Assembly: GCF_011813015.1 (NCBI RefSeq)
Contig: NZ_QHLQ01000002.1
Span: forward strand, 62,001-126,000
Source of the DNA: Parasedimentitalea denitrificans
Lineage (GTDB): Bacteria; Pseudomonadota; Alphaproteobacteria; Rhodobacterales; Rhodobacteraceae
DNA length: 64,000 nucleotides
Reading direction: 5' to 3'
Both the position numbers and the translations under genes were made by a program. This document shows, in pieces, positions 45,398-53,265 of this stretch. Positions within the stretch are counted from its first letter, which is position 1. The number at the start of each line of letters is the position of its first letter. The notes below the pieces were generated by a model that saw nothing but the letters and a program-made list of their open reading frames with translations, had not been told where the DNA came from and did not search any database.

Positions 45398-45816
45398 AAC
45401 GAGGCCTCCACTGAAAAGGCTGCAGTTGCGGTGGCAACAGGGCGGTCTTGATCGTCATCCATGGCCACGGCCCGTACAAAAGCAACGTTTCGGCTGATGT
45501 GGTGACAGGTGGCCTTGGTTGTGATGGCCTGCCCCGGCGTTGCAGCCCGCATGTATTCTATTCGCAAATCAATGGTGGCGGTTCCACCTGGCGCCTCAGG
45601 GTGGCTCATCACAGCGGCGCCACAACAGGTATCCATCAAGGCCGACACAGCGCCGCCGTGGATAACGCCGGTGTTTGGATCACCGATTAGCTTGGTGTCA
45701 TAGGGCATTGAAATTTCGGCAGTTCCACCACCGATATTCGTCAGCTTCATTCCTAGTTCCTGCGCGTGGGGAATTGCTTGAATAAATTGTCGCGCCAACT
45801 GCGTTTTATCTGCCAT
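45394..45816 (-). CDS. PaaI family hotdog thioesterase
   Basis: The 140-residue product has IGGGTAEISMPYDTKLIGDPNTGVIHGGAVSALMDTCCGAAVMSH and IDLRIEYMRAATPGQAITTKATCHHISRNVAFVRAVA, a typical hotdog thioesterase with the HGG segment at the active site. Two tandem, diverged thioesterases suggest different chain lengths or a heteromer. First gene of the leftward operon, diverging from the MerR gene at 45935. Confidence 0.9.
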   Translation of the reverse strand: MADKTQLARQFIQAIPHAQELGMKLTNIGGGTAEISMPYDTKLIGDPNTGVIHGGAVSALMDTCCGAAVMSHPEAPGGTATIDLRIEYMRAATPGQAITTKATCHHISRNVAFVRAVAMDDDQDRPVATATAAFSVEASF

Positions 45817-45934
45817 GCTGTCGTCCCTTGATACCTGCGCTCAGCTTTATGCGCTGCTGGATGCTGAATGAGCAACCCCACCTGTTGCACTACACAAAGC
45901 AAGTGCCTAGGTTGCCCCCAAGGGAGGATGGTGG

Positions 45935-46303
45935 ATGACCGAAACAAGATTGTCATTCAAAGAGATGTGCGCGGCGTTTGATGTGACGCCACGTACCCTT
46001 CGCTATTATGAATACATAGAACTGTTGCAGCCAGATCGTGAAGGACGGTCGCGTTTTTATACCGCGCGTGAACGTGCGCGGATGAAGCTGATCATGCGCG
46101 GCCGTCGTTTTGGGTTTCAGCTGGAAGAGATCCGCCAATGGCTGCAAATCTACGAAAACGAAGGCAACGAAGCGCAATCGCAAGCGTTTCTGGAAATGGC
46201 GGATCGCCAATTGATCGAGCTACAGTCGCAGCGTGAGCAAATTGATGAAGCGCTGACCGAGCTTAAAAAGCTGCGCGCCACCGCAGTTCGCAGTCTGTCT
46301 TAG
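45935..46303 (+). CDS. MerR family transcriptional regulator 1
   Basis: The 122-residue product has the MerR HTH (LSFKEMCAAFDVTPRTLRYYEYIELLQPDREGRSRFYTARERARMKLIMRGRRFGFQLEEIRQWL) and a short C-terminal coiled coil, with no metal- or drug-binding domain. It resembles regulators of branched-chain amino acid and fatty acid catabolism (LiuR-like). GGAGG lies upstream of the ATG. It is followed by a terminator, so it is transcribed apart from the second MerR gene. Confidence 0.92.
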   Translation: MTETRLSFKEMCAAFDVTPRTLRYYEYIELLQPDREGRSRFYTARERARMKLIMRGRRFGFQLEEIRQWLQIYENEGNEAQSQAFLEMADRQLIELQSQREQIDEALTELKKLRATAVRSLS

Positions 46304-46332
46304 ATACGCCACCTGACATTGAAAAATCGTTT

Positions 46333-46356
46333 CTCCAAGCCCTGCTCCAAGCCCTG
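46333..46356 (+). repeat. two tandem 12-bp copies (CTCCAAGCCCTG) at a terminator
   Basis: CTCCAAGCCCTG occurs at 46333-46344 and 46345-46356, followed by a partial third copy CTCCAAGC. The duplication provides alternative left arms for the terminator hairpin that follows. Confidence 0.7.
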
Positions 46357-46380
46357 CTCCAAGCGGGGCTTTTTGTTTTG
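46349..46380 (+). terminator. intrinsic terminator of the first MerR gene
   Basis: AAGCCCTGC pairs with GCGGGGCTT over 9 bp (one G-T, loop TCCAA), followed by TTTGTTTTG. A convincing rho-independent terminator 45 bp after the stop. Confidence 0.85.
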
Positions 46381-46407
46381 TACTTTGTAGAGCACAAGCG
46401 CCAAGAA

Positions 46408-46533
46408 TCACGTTGCGACTATCCCCAGAACGCTAAACCCGACAAAAAACCGCCATGCGCGCAGTAAAATCGCTGTCAGGCGACCGAAGACCCCAGAACG
46501 ACGCTGCGTCAGATTAGCCAGACCCCACGTCAC
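46408..46533 (-). CDS. candidate 41-residue membrane peptide between the MerR genes
   Basis: A leftward frame with a GTG start encodes TWGLANLTQRRSGVFGRL, then TAILLRAWRFFVGFSVLGIV as a likely membrane helix with basic residues on one side. It fills much of the 334-bp gap between the two MerR genes. No clear ribosome site was found and no homologue is recognised, so this is tentative. The rest of the gap holds a terminator and the palindrome at 46558. Confidence 0.25.
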   Translation of the reverse strand: MTWGLANLTQRRSGVFGRLTAILLRAWRFFVGFSVLGIVAT

Positions 46534-46557
46534 AAGCAGGCTGACGTAGGGTATAAC

Positions 46558-46571
46558 TTACGTCAACGTAA
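46558..46571. promoter_or_regulatory. palindromic MerR-type operator (TTACGTCAACGTAA)
   Basis: TTACGT-CA-ACGTAA is a perfect 14-bp palindrome 66 bp upstream of the second MerR start. TTACGTnnACGTAA-type sites are known for MerR regulators of branched-chain and fatty acid catabolism (LiuR). A related half site TGACGTA lies at 46542-46548. It probably controls the MerR gene and the acyl-CoA oxidation operon behind it. Confidence 0.65.
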
Positions 46572-46637
46572 AGGCTGTGCTGTAACCATGTTCGAGCAAC
46601 TCAGCCTAGTTCAATACCAGTAGCGAGAGTGACCGAA

Positions 46638-47048
46638 ATGACTGAACAGACTGACGTAACATTGAACATCCGAGAGATGTGCGACGCCTATCAGGTGACG
46701 CCTCGTACTTTACGGTTCTATGAGGCCAAAGAGCTGTTGTTTCCGATCCGCGAGGGTCAGAAACGTTTGTTTACCAAACGTGATCGTGCCCGGCTGAAGT
46801 TGATTCTGCGCGGCAAGCGGTTTGGATTTAGTCTGGAGGAAATCAGACAGCTGTTGGATCTCTACCATATGGGCGACCAGCAACATACTCAGATCCAGCG
46901 CACCTATGAAATTGGCCGTGAGAGACTGGTCGATATGGAACGTCAGCGTGACGAGTTGAATGAGGCTATTGAAGAGCTGAAAGAACAATTGAAATGGGGC
47001 GAAAAGGTTATCGCCTCTGCAAAGAATGGCCAGGAGGCTGCCGAATAG
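46638..47048 (+). CDS. MerR family transcriptional regulator 2
   Basis: The 136-residue product has the MerR HTH (LNIREMCDAYQVTPRTLRFYEAKELLFP, RAR LKLILRGKRFGFSLEEIRQLLDLY) and a Lys/Glu coiled coil (ERQRDELNEAIEELKEQL). It is a paralogue of MerR 1 in the same block. Its position directly before the acyl-CoA dehydrogenase operon and after the TTACGT palindrome suggests it is the local repressor, answering to an acyl-CoA. The ATG at 46638 is preferred to a GTG at 46629. Confidence 0.92.
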   Translation: MTEQTDVTLNIREMCDAYQVTPRTLRFYEAKELLFPIREGQKRLFTKRDRARLKLILRGKRFGFSLEEIRQLLDLYHMGDQQHTQIQRTYEIGRERLVDMERQRDELNEAIEELKEQLKWGEKVIASAKNGQEAAE

Positions 47049-47070
47049 GTCACCTGCCCCTGCCCTAATC

Positions 47071-47091
47071 CGCCACCGATATACGGTGGCG
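47071..47091 (+). terminator. hairpin between MerR 2 and the acyl-CoA dehydrogenase
   Basis: CGCCACCG and CGGTGGCG pair perfectly over 8 bp with loop ATATA, 22 bp past the MerR stop and 39 bp before the next start. No T tract follows, so it may only lower read-through or stabilise the downstream message. Confidence 0.5.
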
Positions 47092-47129
47092 CCAAAACAC
47101 CGCTGTATCGAAAGACAAAAGAGGCCCCA

Positions 47130-48911
47130 ATGCCGGTATATAACGCCCCCATCAAAGACATGCAGTTCCTGTTGCACGACGTTTTGAAAGTCACAGCCTC
47201 TAGCGTGCCCGGCTATGACGAGCTGGACACCGATTTCACCAATGCGATCTTGGAGGAGGCCGGCAAAATCGCAGGCGAAGTTCTTCAACCGCTGAACATC
47301 GTGGGCGACACCGAGGGCTGTACGCTGGAAAATGGTGTTGTCCGCACACCGACAGGGTTCAATGCGGCCTTTGATCAAATGAAAGAAGGCGGCTGGACCG
47401 GGCTGGACATGCCAGAACAGTACGGTGGTCAGAACATGCCCTATGTCATGGGCACTGCTGTGGGCGAGATGTTCTCGGGTGCCAACCAAGCGTTTGTTAT
47501 GTATCAGGGCCTAACTCATGGCGCAGCTTCGGCCATTTTGGCACACGGAACCGACGCGCAAAAAGACACCTACCTGCCGAATATGGTGTCCTGTGAATGG
47601 ACCGGCACTATGAACCTAACCGAGCCACACTGTGGCACCGACTTGGGTCTGATGCGAACCAAAGCAGAGCCGCAAGATGATGGCAGTTACAAAGTTTCGG
47701 GCCAAAAAATCTTTATCTCGGCTGGCGAACACGACATGGCCGACAACATCATCCACCTGGTGCTGGCCAAGATCCCCGGCGGCCCCGACGGCATTAAGGG
47801 CGTGTCGCTGTTCATCGTGCCCAAGTTCATTGTCAACGATGACGGCACATTGGGCGACCGCAACGGCGTATCGGTTGGCAACATCGAGAAGAAGATGGGC
47901 ATCCACGGCAACTCGACCTGTGTGATGAACTATGACGAGGCCACTGGCTATTTGCTAGGGACCGAGCACAAGGGCATGCGCGCCATGTTCACGATGATGA
48001 ACGAGGCCCGTTTGGGTGTTGGCATGCAGGGCGTCGCACAGGCCGAGGCCGCCTATCAGAATGCGGTGGAATACGCCAAAGATCGTCTGCAAGGCCGCGA
48101 TGTCACCGGAGCCAAGAACCCTGAAGGACCTGCCGACCCGCTGATTGTGCATCCCGACATCCGTCGTTCTTTGATGGATCAGAAGAGCTTTGCCGAGGGC
48201 GGTCGCGCGTTCCTGCTGTGGGGGGCGTCGATGATTGATGCTGCACATCGCGATGGCGACAAGGATGCCGATGGGTTGGTGTCCCTGTTGACCCCCGTCA
48301 TCAAAGGATTCCTGACCGATGAAGGCTATGACATGACCGTGCGCGCACAGCAGGTCTATGGCGGTCACGGCTACATCGAAGAACACGGTATGAGCCAGTT
48401 CACCCGCGATGCCCGTATTGCCCAGATTTATGAAGGCGCGAATGGCGTGCAGGCGCTGGACCTAGTTGGCCGTAAGCTGGGCGCTGATGGTGGCAAGCAC
48501 GTGATGGCGTTCTTTGAACTGGTCAAAACATTCTGCAAGGAAAACGGCGACATTTCCGAGGGTTTCACTGCTGATTTCATTGAACCGCTGAAATCAGCCA
48601 GTAAGGATCTGCAGGCCGCGGGCATGTACTTTATGCAGAACGGTATGAAGAACCCCAACAATGCGCTGGCCGGGTCCTATGATTTTATGCACATGTTCGG
48701 CCACGTCTGCCTTGGCCTGCTTTGGGCGCAGATGGGTAAGGCAGCGCAAGGCGCGCTTGACGCTGGGGCCTCTGACGCGGCGTTCTATGAGACAAAGCTG
48801 ACAACCGGCCGGTACTATATGGCTCGTCGCCTGCCGGCCACCGCAATGCATCTGACCCGCATTCAAAGCGGTGCAGACACTGTGATGGCGCTGCAGGCTG
48901 ACCAATTCTAA
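47130..48911 (+). CDS. acyl-CoA dehydrogenase, long form with C-terminal domain (DmdC/FadE-like)
   Basis: FAD-dependent alpha,beta-dehydrogenation of an acyl-CoA. The 593-residue protein belongs to the group with an N-terminal extension and C-terminal domain: [11 protein letters not shown]-type loop ([18 protein letters not shown]), [22 protein letters not shown]-like segment, and [19 protein letters not shown] with the catalytic Glu. This group includes methylmercaptopropionyl-CoA dehydrogenase (DmdC) of DMSP-degrading roseobacters, but motifs alone do not separate that from a general fatty acyl substrate. First enzyme of the operon. Confidence 0.92.
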   Translation: MPVYNAPIKDMQFLLHDVLKVTASSVPGYDELDTDFTNAILEEAGKIAGEVLQPLNIVGDTEGCTLENGVVRTPTGFNAAFDQMKEGGWTGLDMPEQYGGQNMPYVMGTAVGEMFSGANQAFVMYQGLTHGAASAILAHGTDAQKDTYLPNMVSCEWTGTMNLTEPHCGTDLGLMRTKAEPQDDGSYKVSGQKIFISAGEHDMADNIIHLVLAKIPGGPDGIKGVSLFIVPKFIVNDDGTLGDRNGVSVGNIEKKMGIHGNSTCVMNYDEATGYLLGTEHKGMRAMFTMMNEARLGVGMQGVAQAEAAYQNAVEYAKDRLQGRDVTGAKNPEGPADPLIVHPDIRRSLMDQKSFAEGGRAFLLWGASMIDAAHRDGDKDADGLVSLLTPVIKGFLTDEGYDMTVRAQQVYGGHGYIEEHGMSQFTRDARIAQIYEGANGVQALDLVGRKLGADGGKHVMAFFELVKTFCKENGDISEGFTADFIEPLKSASKDLQAAGMYFMQNGMKNPNNALAGSYDFMHMFGHVCLGLLWAQMGKAAQGALDAGASDAAFYETKLTTGRYYMARRLPATAMHLTRIQSGADTVMALQADQF

Positions 48912-48965
48912 GATAGGGATGGCGGGGAACCTCTCCGCCTTTCCACCCTGTTTCAAGGATCTGAT

Positions 48966-49178
48966 ATGCCTAAACGATTTCGCCTGACTCGACGCTTTCC
49001 TGTTGCCATGACCGAAGACGGCTATCGCCGCCTAAAACGGTTCGCAACCGAGGCCGGGCTGGACGAAGGCGAGGCCCTGTCGTTCCTGTTTGAAAACTTC
49101 GACAGTGTCACCGACACCGAGAACCTGACTCACCGGCTTCGCTTGTTCAACAGCGATCTGGACGCCAGAAAAAGATAG
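48966..49178 (+). CDS. small basic protein, ribbon-helix-helix-like, in the beta-oxidation operon
   Basis: A 70-residue product with KRFRLTRRFPVAMTEDGYRR at the N-terminus, RFATEAGLDEGEALSFLFEN in the middle and a charged end. A short strand followed by two helices recalls ribbon-helix-helix proteins, but I do not recognise the family. It sits 54 bp after the first acyl-CoA dehydrogenase and 35 bp before the second, on the same strand, so it is co-transcribed. It could be a regulator or an enzyme-associated peptide. Confidence 0.75.
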   Translation: MPKRFRLTRRFPVAMTEDGYRRLKRFATEAGLDEGEALSFLFENFDSVTDTENLTHRLRLFNSDLDARKR

Positions 49179-49213
49179 GTAAGCGCCGAGACCAGCGCAC
49201 CTAGGGGAGAGAA

Positions 49214-50371
49214 ATGACTTTCGAGACCAACACACAATCGGCATGGATGACCGACGAACACCAGATGCTGGCCGATATGACGGCACAGTTCATCACCAAT
49301 GAATGGGTGCCCAAGTACGATGCTTGGCGCAAACAGGGCATGATGGACCGTAACACCTGGGACCAGGCCGGAGAGCTGGGCCTGCTGTGCCCCTCAATCC
49401 CCGAAGAGTTTGGCGGCGCAGGCGGTGATTTTGGCCATGAGGCCGCAATCCTGATCGAAAGCAGCCGTGCCAATCTTGCCAGCTGGGGCGTTGGTATCCA
49501 CTCGGGTATCGTTGCGCATTATATTCTGGCCTATGGCAGTGAAGAGCAGAAACAACGCTGGCTGCCACGCATGGTCTCCGGAGAAATGGTTGGCGCATTG
49601 GCTATGACCGAACCGTCAACTGGATCGGATGTTCAGCGGATCAAGACCAAGGCCATTCGCGATGGCAATGCCTACCGCCTAAGTGGCCAAAAAACGTTTA
49701 TTACCAACGGCCAACATGCCAATCTTATCATTGTAGCAGCCAAGACCGATCCGTCACTTGGCTCCAAAGGTGTGTCACTGGTTGTGGTCGAATCTGACGA
49801 CGCAGCTGGATTTCAGCGTGGCCGCAACCTAGACAAAATCGGTCTGCACGCGGCTGATACATCGGAATTGTTCTTTGACAATGTCGAAATCCCGCCTGAA
49901 AATATTCTGGGCAATACCGAGGGTCAGGGTTTCTACCAGATGATGCAGCAGCTGCCGCAGGAACGTCTGATCATCGCCGCCGGCGCCGTGGGTGCTATGG
50001 AAGGCGCGGTTGAACGCACGATCGCCTATTGCAAGGAACGCGAAGCATTTGGCGGGCCGTTGACCCAGTTCCAGAACACCCGGTTCACGCTGGTTGAATG
50101 CCTGACCAAGACTAAAGTAGCGCGGGCTTTCTTTGACGAATGCATGGCCGACCACCTGCGCGGAGAGCTGACCGTTGAGAAAGCCGCAATGGCTAAATAC
50201 TGGATCACTGACACTCAGGGCGAAGTGCTGGATGAATGCCTGCAAATGCACGGCGGCTATGGCTTTATGCAAGAATACGCGGTCGCCGAAATGTGGACCG
50301 ATGCAAGGGTGCAGCGGATCTATGGCGGCACCAACGAGATCATGAAAGAGCTGATTTCGCGCAGCCTTTGA
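49214..50371 (+). CDS. acyl-CoA dehydrogenase, long-chain type
   Basis: The 385-residue protein is a standard-length FAD acyl-CoA dehydrogenase: [39 protein letters not shown], and [42 protein letters not shown]-type C-terminus. The position that holds the catalytic Glu in medium-chain enzymes (YEGT) is Gly (YGGT), as in long-chain and isovaleryl enzymes, where the base comes from another helix. GGGGAGAG precedes the start. Confidence 0.94.
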   Translation: MTFETNTQSAWMTDEHQMLADMTAQFITNEWVPKYDAWRKQGMMDRNTWDQAGELGLLCPSIPEEFGGAGGDFGHEAAILIESSRANLASWGVGIHSGIVAHYILAYGSEEQKQRWLPRMVSGEMVGALAMTEPSTGSDVQRIKTKAIRDGNAYRLSGQKTFITNGQHANLIIVAAKTDPSLGSKGVSLVVVESDDAAGFQRGRNLDKIGLHAADTSELFFDNVEIPPENILGNTEGQGFYQMMQQLPQERLIIAAGAVGAMEGAVERTIAYCKEREAFGGPLTQFQNTRFTLVECLTKTKVARAFFDECMADHLRGELTVEKAAMAKYWITDTQGEVLDECLQMHGGYGFMQEYAVAEMWTDARVQRIYGGTNEIMKELISRSL

Positions 50372-50420
50372 CATCAGAGCGGGTCTTGGGCCTGCGACAG
50401 AAAGAATTTGGGAGCAAACC

Positions 50421-51053
50421 ATGACAATCAAACTTCACTGCTTTGGCGAAAGCGGCCATTCATATAAGGCGGCACTGGCACTGGAACTATCAGGCCTGGA
50501 CTGGGAGCCGGTCTTTGTTGATTTCTTCAGCGGCGTTCATCGCACAAGCGAGTACCGTGATCTGAACGTAATGGCCGAAGCCCCGGTGCTGATCGACGGC
50601 GATGTCCGTCTGTCTCAGTCGGGTGTAATCCAGCAGTACATAACCGACAAGACGGGTAAATTCGGTGGCGCACCGGAAGACAAGTACGAGGTGCTGCGCT
50701 GGGTTCTGTGGGACAATCACAAACTGTCCAGCCAGATTGGCATGACACGTTTCCTGATGAATTTTTTGCCCGAAGAGAAACGGCCCGCTGATGTGATCGG
50801 ATTCATGAAGGGTCGCCTGAAGGCCGCCTTTACTACGTTGAACATGCACCTAGAAGGACGTGAATGGATTGTTGGCTACAGCTTGACCAATGCAGACCTG
50901 ACCTGCTGCGGTTACCTTTTCTACGAAGAACCCTTTGGCTTTGACCGTAAGGACTACCCCCATATCGACGCTTGGCTAAACCGCATCAGCGCCCTGCCCG
51001 GCTGGAAACACCCCTATGATCTGATGCCCGGCAACCCGTCGGACCGTGCCTAG
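50421..51053 (+). CDS. glutathione S-transferase family protein
   Basis: The 210-residue product has the GST thioredoxin-like N-terminal domain (KLHCFGESGHSYKAALALELSGLDWEPVFVDF, and APVLIDGDVRLSQSGVIQQYI with the glutathione-contacting Ser) and the helical C-terminal domain (GYSLTNADLTCCGYLF). In this operon it may detoxify reactive or unsaturated acyl intermediates. It lies 49 bp after the acyl-CoA dehydrogenase. Confidence 0.9.
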   Translation: MTIKLHCFGESGHSYKAALALELSGLDWEPVFVDFFSGVHRTSEYRDLNVMAEAPVLIDGDVRLSQSGVIQQYITDKTGKFGGAPEDKYEVLRWVLWDNHKLSSQIGMTRFLMNFLPEEKRPADVIGFMKGRLKAAFTTLNMHLEGREWIVGYSLTNADLTCCGYLFYEEPFGFDRKDYPHIDAWLNRISALPGWKHPYDLMPGNPSDRA

Positions 51054-51127
51054 GAGAGACCCGAAGTGGTGACGCATGTGATTGAAATCGAGCCTTCGAG
51101 AGACTACGCTCTGCTCAGACGTGTATT

Positions 51128-51523
51128 ATGTCGGGGTGCTATTTCATGCTATCAAGTTTCTCCCTATTGGGGATCCGCGCCTACCAGTCCTGGATTTCAC
51201 CCTACAAAGGGTACCGCTGCGCCTACTCAATCCTACACGGCGGCACAGGCTGCTCTGGCTTTGCCAAGCAGGAGATTCAGCGGAATGGTATCAAATGTGC
51301 CATGCCAAAAATTCGCAGCAGGTTTGCCGACTGCCGTTTGGCGTTGGAGACCCTGCAAACAAACCAGCATGAAGCCCAATCTGGACCTGACAAGAAGAAA
51401 AAAGGGACCAGAGAATGTGACTGGAGCCATCTGCACCGATGCTCGGGCGATCCTCGCATGGAGAACGTGGATTGCTGCCCGGGCAATGCGGACTGCTGTC
51501 CGGGCGATTGCGGCAACTTCTGA
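51128..51523 (+). CDS. YidD-like protein with a Cys-rich C-terminal tail
   Basis: The 131-residue product carries a recognisable YidD core: IRAYQSWISPYKGYRCAYS (16-34), then HGGTGCSGFAKQEIQRNG (37-54) and RFADCR. YidD helps insert membrane proteins. Two things are unusual: the two core Cys (31 and 42) are 11 apart instead of 6, and the last 35 residues hold seven Cys (97, 105, 116, 117, 123, 124, 128) in CCPGNADCCPGDCG. The start could also be the Met at 51146. It lies between GST and thiolase genes, an odd place for yidD. Confidence 0.65.
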   Translation: MSGCYFMLSSFSLLGIRAYQSWISPYKGYRCAYSILHGGTGCSGFAKQEIQRNGIKCAMPKIRSRFADCRLALETLQTNQHEAQSGPDKKKKGTRECDWSHLHRCSGDPRMENVDCCPGNADCCPGDCGNF

Positions 51524-51568
51524 CGAACTCTCATTTCCGATATTTCTACAATCAAAAGGACGAGTCGT

Positions 51569-52780
51569 ATGACCGATGCCTATATCTATGACGCGCTACG
51601 CACGCCGCGTGGCAAGGGCCGCAAAGACGGCAGCCTGCACGAAGTGACCTCGCTGCGCCTGTCAGCCCTGACACTGAATGCAGTCAAGGAACGCAACAAC
51701 TTAGACGGCCACGCCGTTGAGGATGTAATCTGGGGCAATGTTACCCAAGTGAAAGAGCAAGGCGGGTGTCTGGCGCGCTCGGCTGTGTTGGCATCGGATC
51801 TGGATGAACGCATTCCCGGCCTTGCCATCAATCGGTTCTGCGCCTCTGGTATGGAGGCGGTTAATCTGGCTGCAAACCAGGTCAAAGGCGGCGCGGGCAA
51901 TGCCTATATCGCCGGCGGTGTTGAAATGATGGGCCGTGTTGCAATGGGATCAGACGGCGCTGCGATTGCCGTGGATCCGACCTTGGCGATGGATCAATAC
52001 TTTGTACCGCAGGGCATTTCGGCCGATATCATTGCAACTGAATATGGATTCACCCGTGAGCAAGCCGATGCACTGGCAGTGGAATCCCAGCGCCGTGCAT
52101 CGCAGGCCTGGGCGGAAGGCCGATTTGATAAGTCCGTTATCACCGTGCGTGACCAAAACGGGTTACCGATGCTGGACCGCGATGAATACATGCGGCCTCA
52201 GACCGACATGCAGTCACTAGGCGCGCTAAACCCTGCGTTCCAGATGATGGGCGAACAAATGCCCGGGTTTGATAAGGTCGCGATGATGAAATACCCGCAT
52301 CTGGAGCGGATCAACCACATCCACCATGCGGGCAACTCATCCGGGATCGTCGATGGTGCAGCAGCCGTTTTGATCGGCAACATGGAGTTTGGCGAAGAAT
52401 ATGGCCTGACCCCACGCGCGCGAATCAAGGCGACTGCCAAGATCGGCACTGACCCAACAATCATGCTGACCGGTCCGGTTCCGGTGACACAGAAGATCCT
52501 AGCTGACAACGGCATGGTCATCAGTGACATCGACCTGTTTGAAGTCAACGAGGCCTTTGCATCTGTTGTCATGCGGTTCCAGCAGGCGTTTGACGTTGAT
52601 CCAAGCGTTGTGAACGTCAACGGCGGCTCGATCGCGATGGGTCACCCGCTGGGCGCAACCGGCGCCATCATCATCGGCACCTTGCTGGATGAACTGGAGC
52701 GTCAGGACAAAGAAATGGGTCTGGCGACGCTGTGCATTGCATCCGGTATGGGTGCCGCCACAATCATCGAGCGCGTCTGA
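51569..52780 (+). CDS. fadA: acetyl-CoA acyltransferase (thiolase)
   Basis: Cleaves 3-ketoacyl-CoA with CoA to acetyl-CoA and a shortened acyl-CoA. The 403-residue thiolase has the acyl-accepting Cys91 (NRFCASGMEAV), GGSIAMGHPLGATGA with the catalytic His, and Cys389 (CIASGMGAA) near the C-terminus. Length is normal. Its stop overlaps the cupin start (TGATG). Confidence 0.95.
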   Translation: MTDAYIYDALRTPRGKGRKDGSLHEVTSLRLSALTLNAVKERNNLDGHAVEDVIWGNVTQVKEQGGCLARSAVLASDLDERIPGLAINRFCASGMEAVNLAANQVKGGAGNAYIAGGVEMMGRVAMGSDGAAIAVDPTLAMDQYFVPQGISADIIATEYGFTREQADALAVESQRRASQAWAEGRFDKSVITVRDQNGLPMLDRDEYMRPQTDMQSLGALNPAFQMMGEQMPGFDKVAMMKYPHLERINHIHHAGNSSGIVDGAAAVLIGNMEFGEEYGLTPRARIKATAKIGTDPTIMLTGPVPVTQKILADNGMVISDIDLFEVNEAFASVVMRFQQAFDVDPSVVNVNGGSIAMGHPLGATGAIIIGTLLDELERQDKEMGLATLCIASGMGAATIIERV

Positions 52781-53265
52781 TGCCCAAGCTGAATCTTTCC
52801 CAAATCCCGTTTCGCGGTGGCTCGGTTTATCCCGGAAAATTGGACGCTGAGGTCAAAGGCCGCAGTAGTCAAAGGTTGGGCGATGTCAGTGGCATCACCC
52901 AATACGGTGTGAACATTGTGCGGCTGGAACCCGGCGGCCTGTCGTCGCTGCGCCACTACCATATGCAGCAGGACGAGTTCCTGATGATGACCGAAGGCAA
53001 GCTGGTTCTGATCGATGATGACGGCGAACACGACATGCTGCCCGGTGATTGCGCCAGCTTCCCCGCTGGCGACGCAAATGGCCACCATCTGGTGAACAAA
53101 ACAGACGCGCCTGCCGCCTTTCTGGTGGTGGGAACGCGCACCGAAACTGAAACCGCTTATTACAGCGATATCGACATGATGGTGAAGGTTGACCCCGATG
53201 GTTACGCCTTTACCCGCAAAGACGGCAGCCCGCTGACGGCTGACCAGATCGGAGATGAAGAATGA
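52780..53265 (+). CDS. cupin domain protein
   Basis: The 161-residue product has one cupin barrel: GVNIVRLEPGGLSSLRHYHMQQDEFLMMTEGKLVLI carries the metal-binding HxHxxxxE, and GDCASFPAGDANGHHLVNKTD the distal His. The start at 52780 follows from the TGATG overlap with fadA. Its place between thiolase and FadJ-type genes suggests a role in acyl-CoA breakdown or in handling a by-product; the function is unknown. Also overlaps the next gene by 4 nt. Confidence 0.9.
   Translation: MPKLNLSQIPFRGGSVYPGKLDAEVKGRSSQRLGDVSGITQYGVNIVRLEPGGLSSLRHYHMQQDEFLMMTEGKLVLIDDDGEHDMLPGDCASFPAGDANGHHLVNKTDAPAAFLVVGTRTETETAYYSDIDMMVKVDPDGYAFTRKDGSPLTADQIGDEE

Noticed and set aside
51066-51572. 168-residue frame overlapping the YidD-like gene
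   Set aside because: It shares the region in another frame, lacks family motifs and runs into the thiolase start, whereas the YidD frame has conserved motifs.
52198-52620. Leftward 140-residue frame inside the thiolase gene
   Set aside because: Antisense shadow of a complete thiolase.
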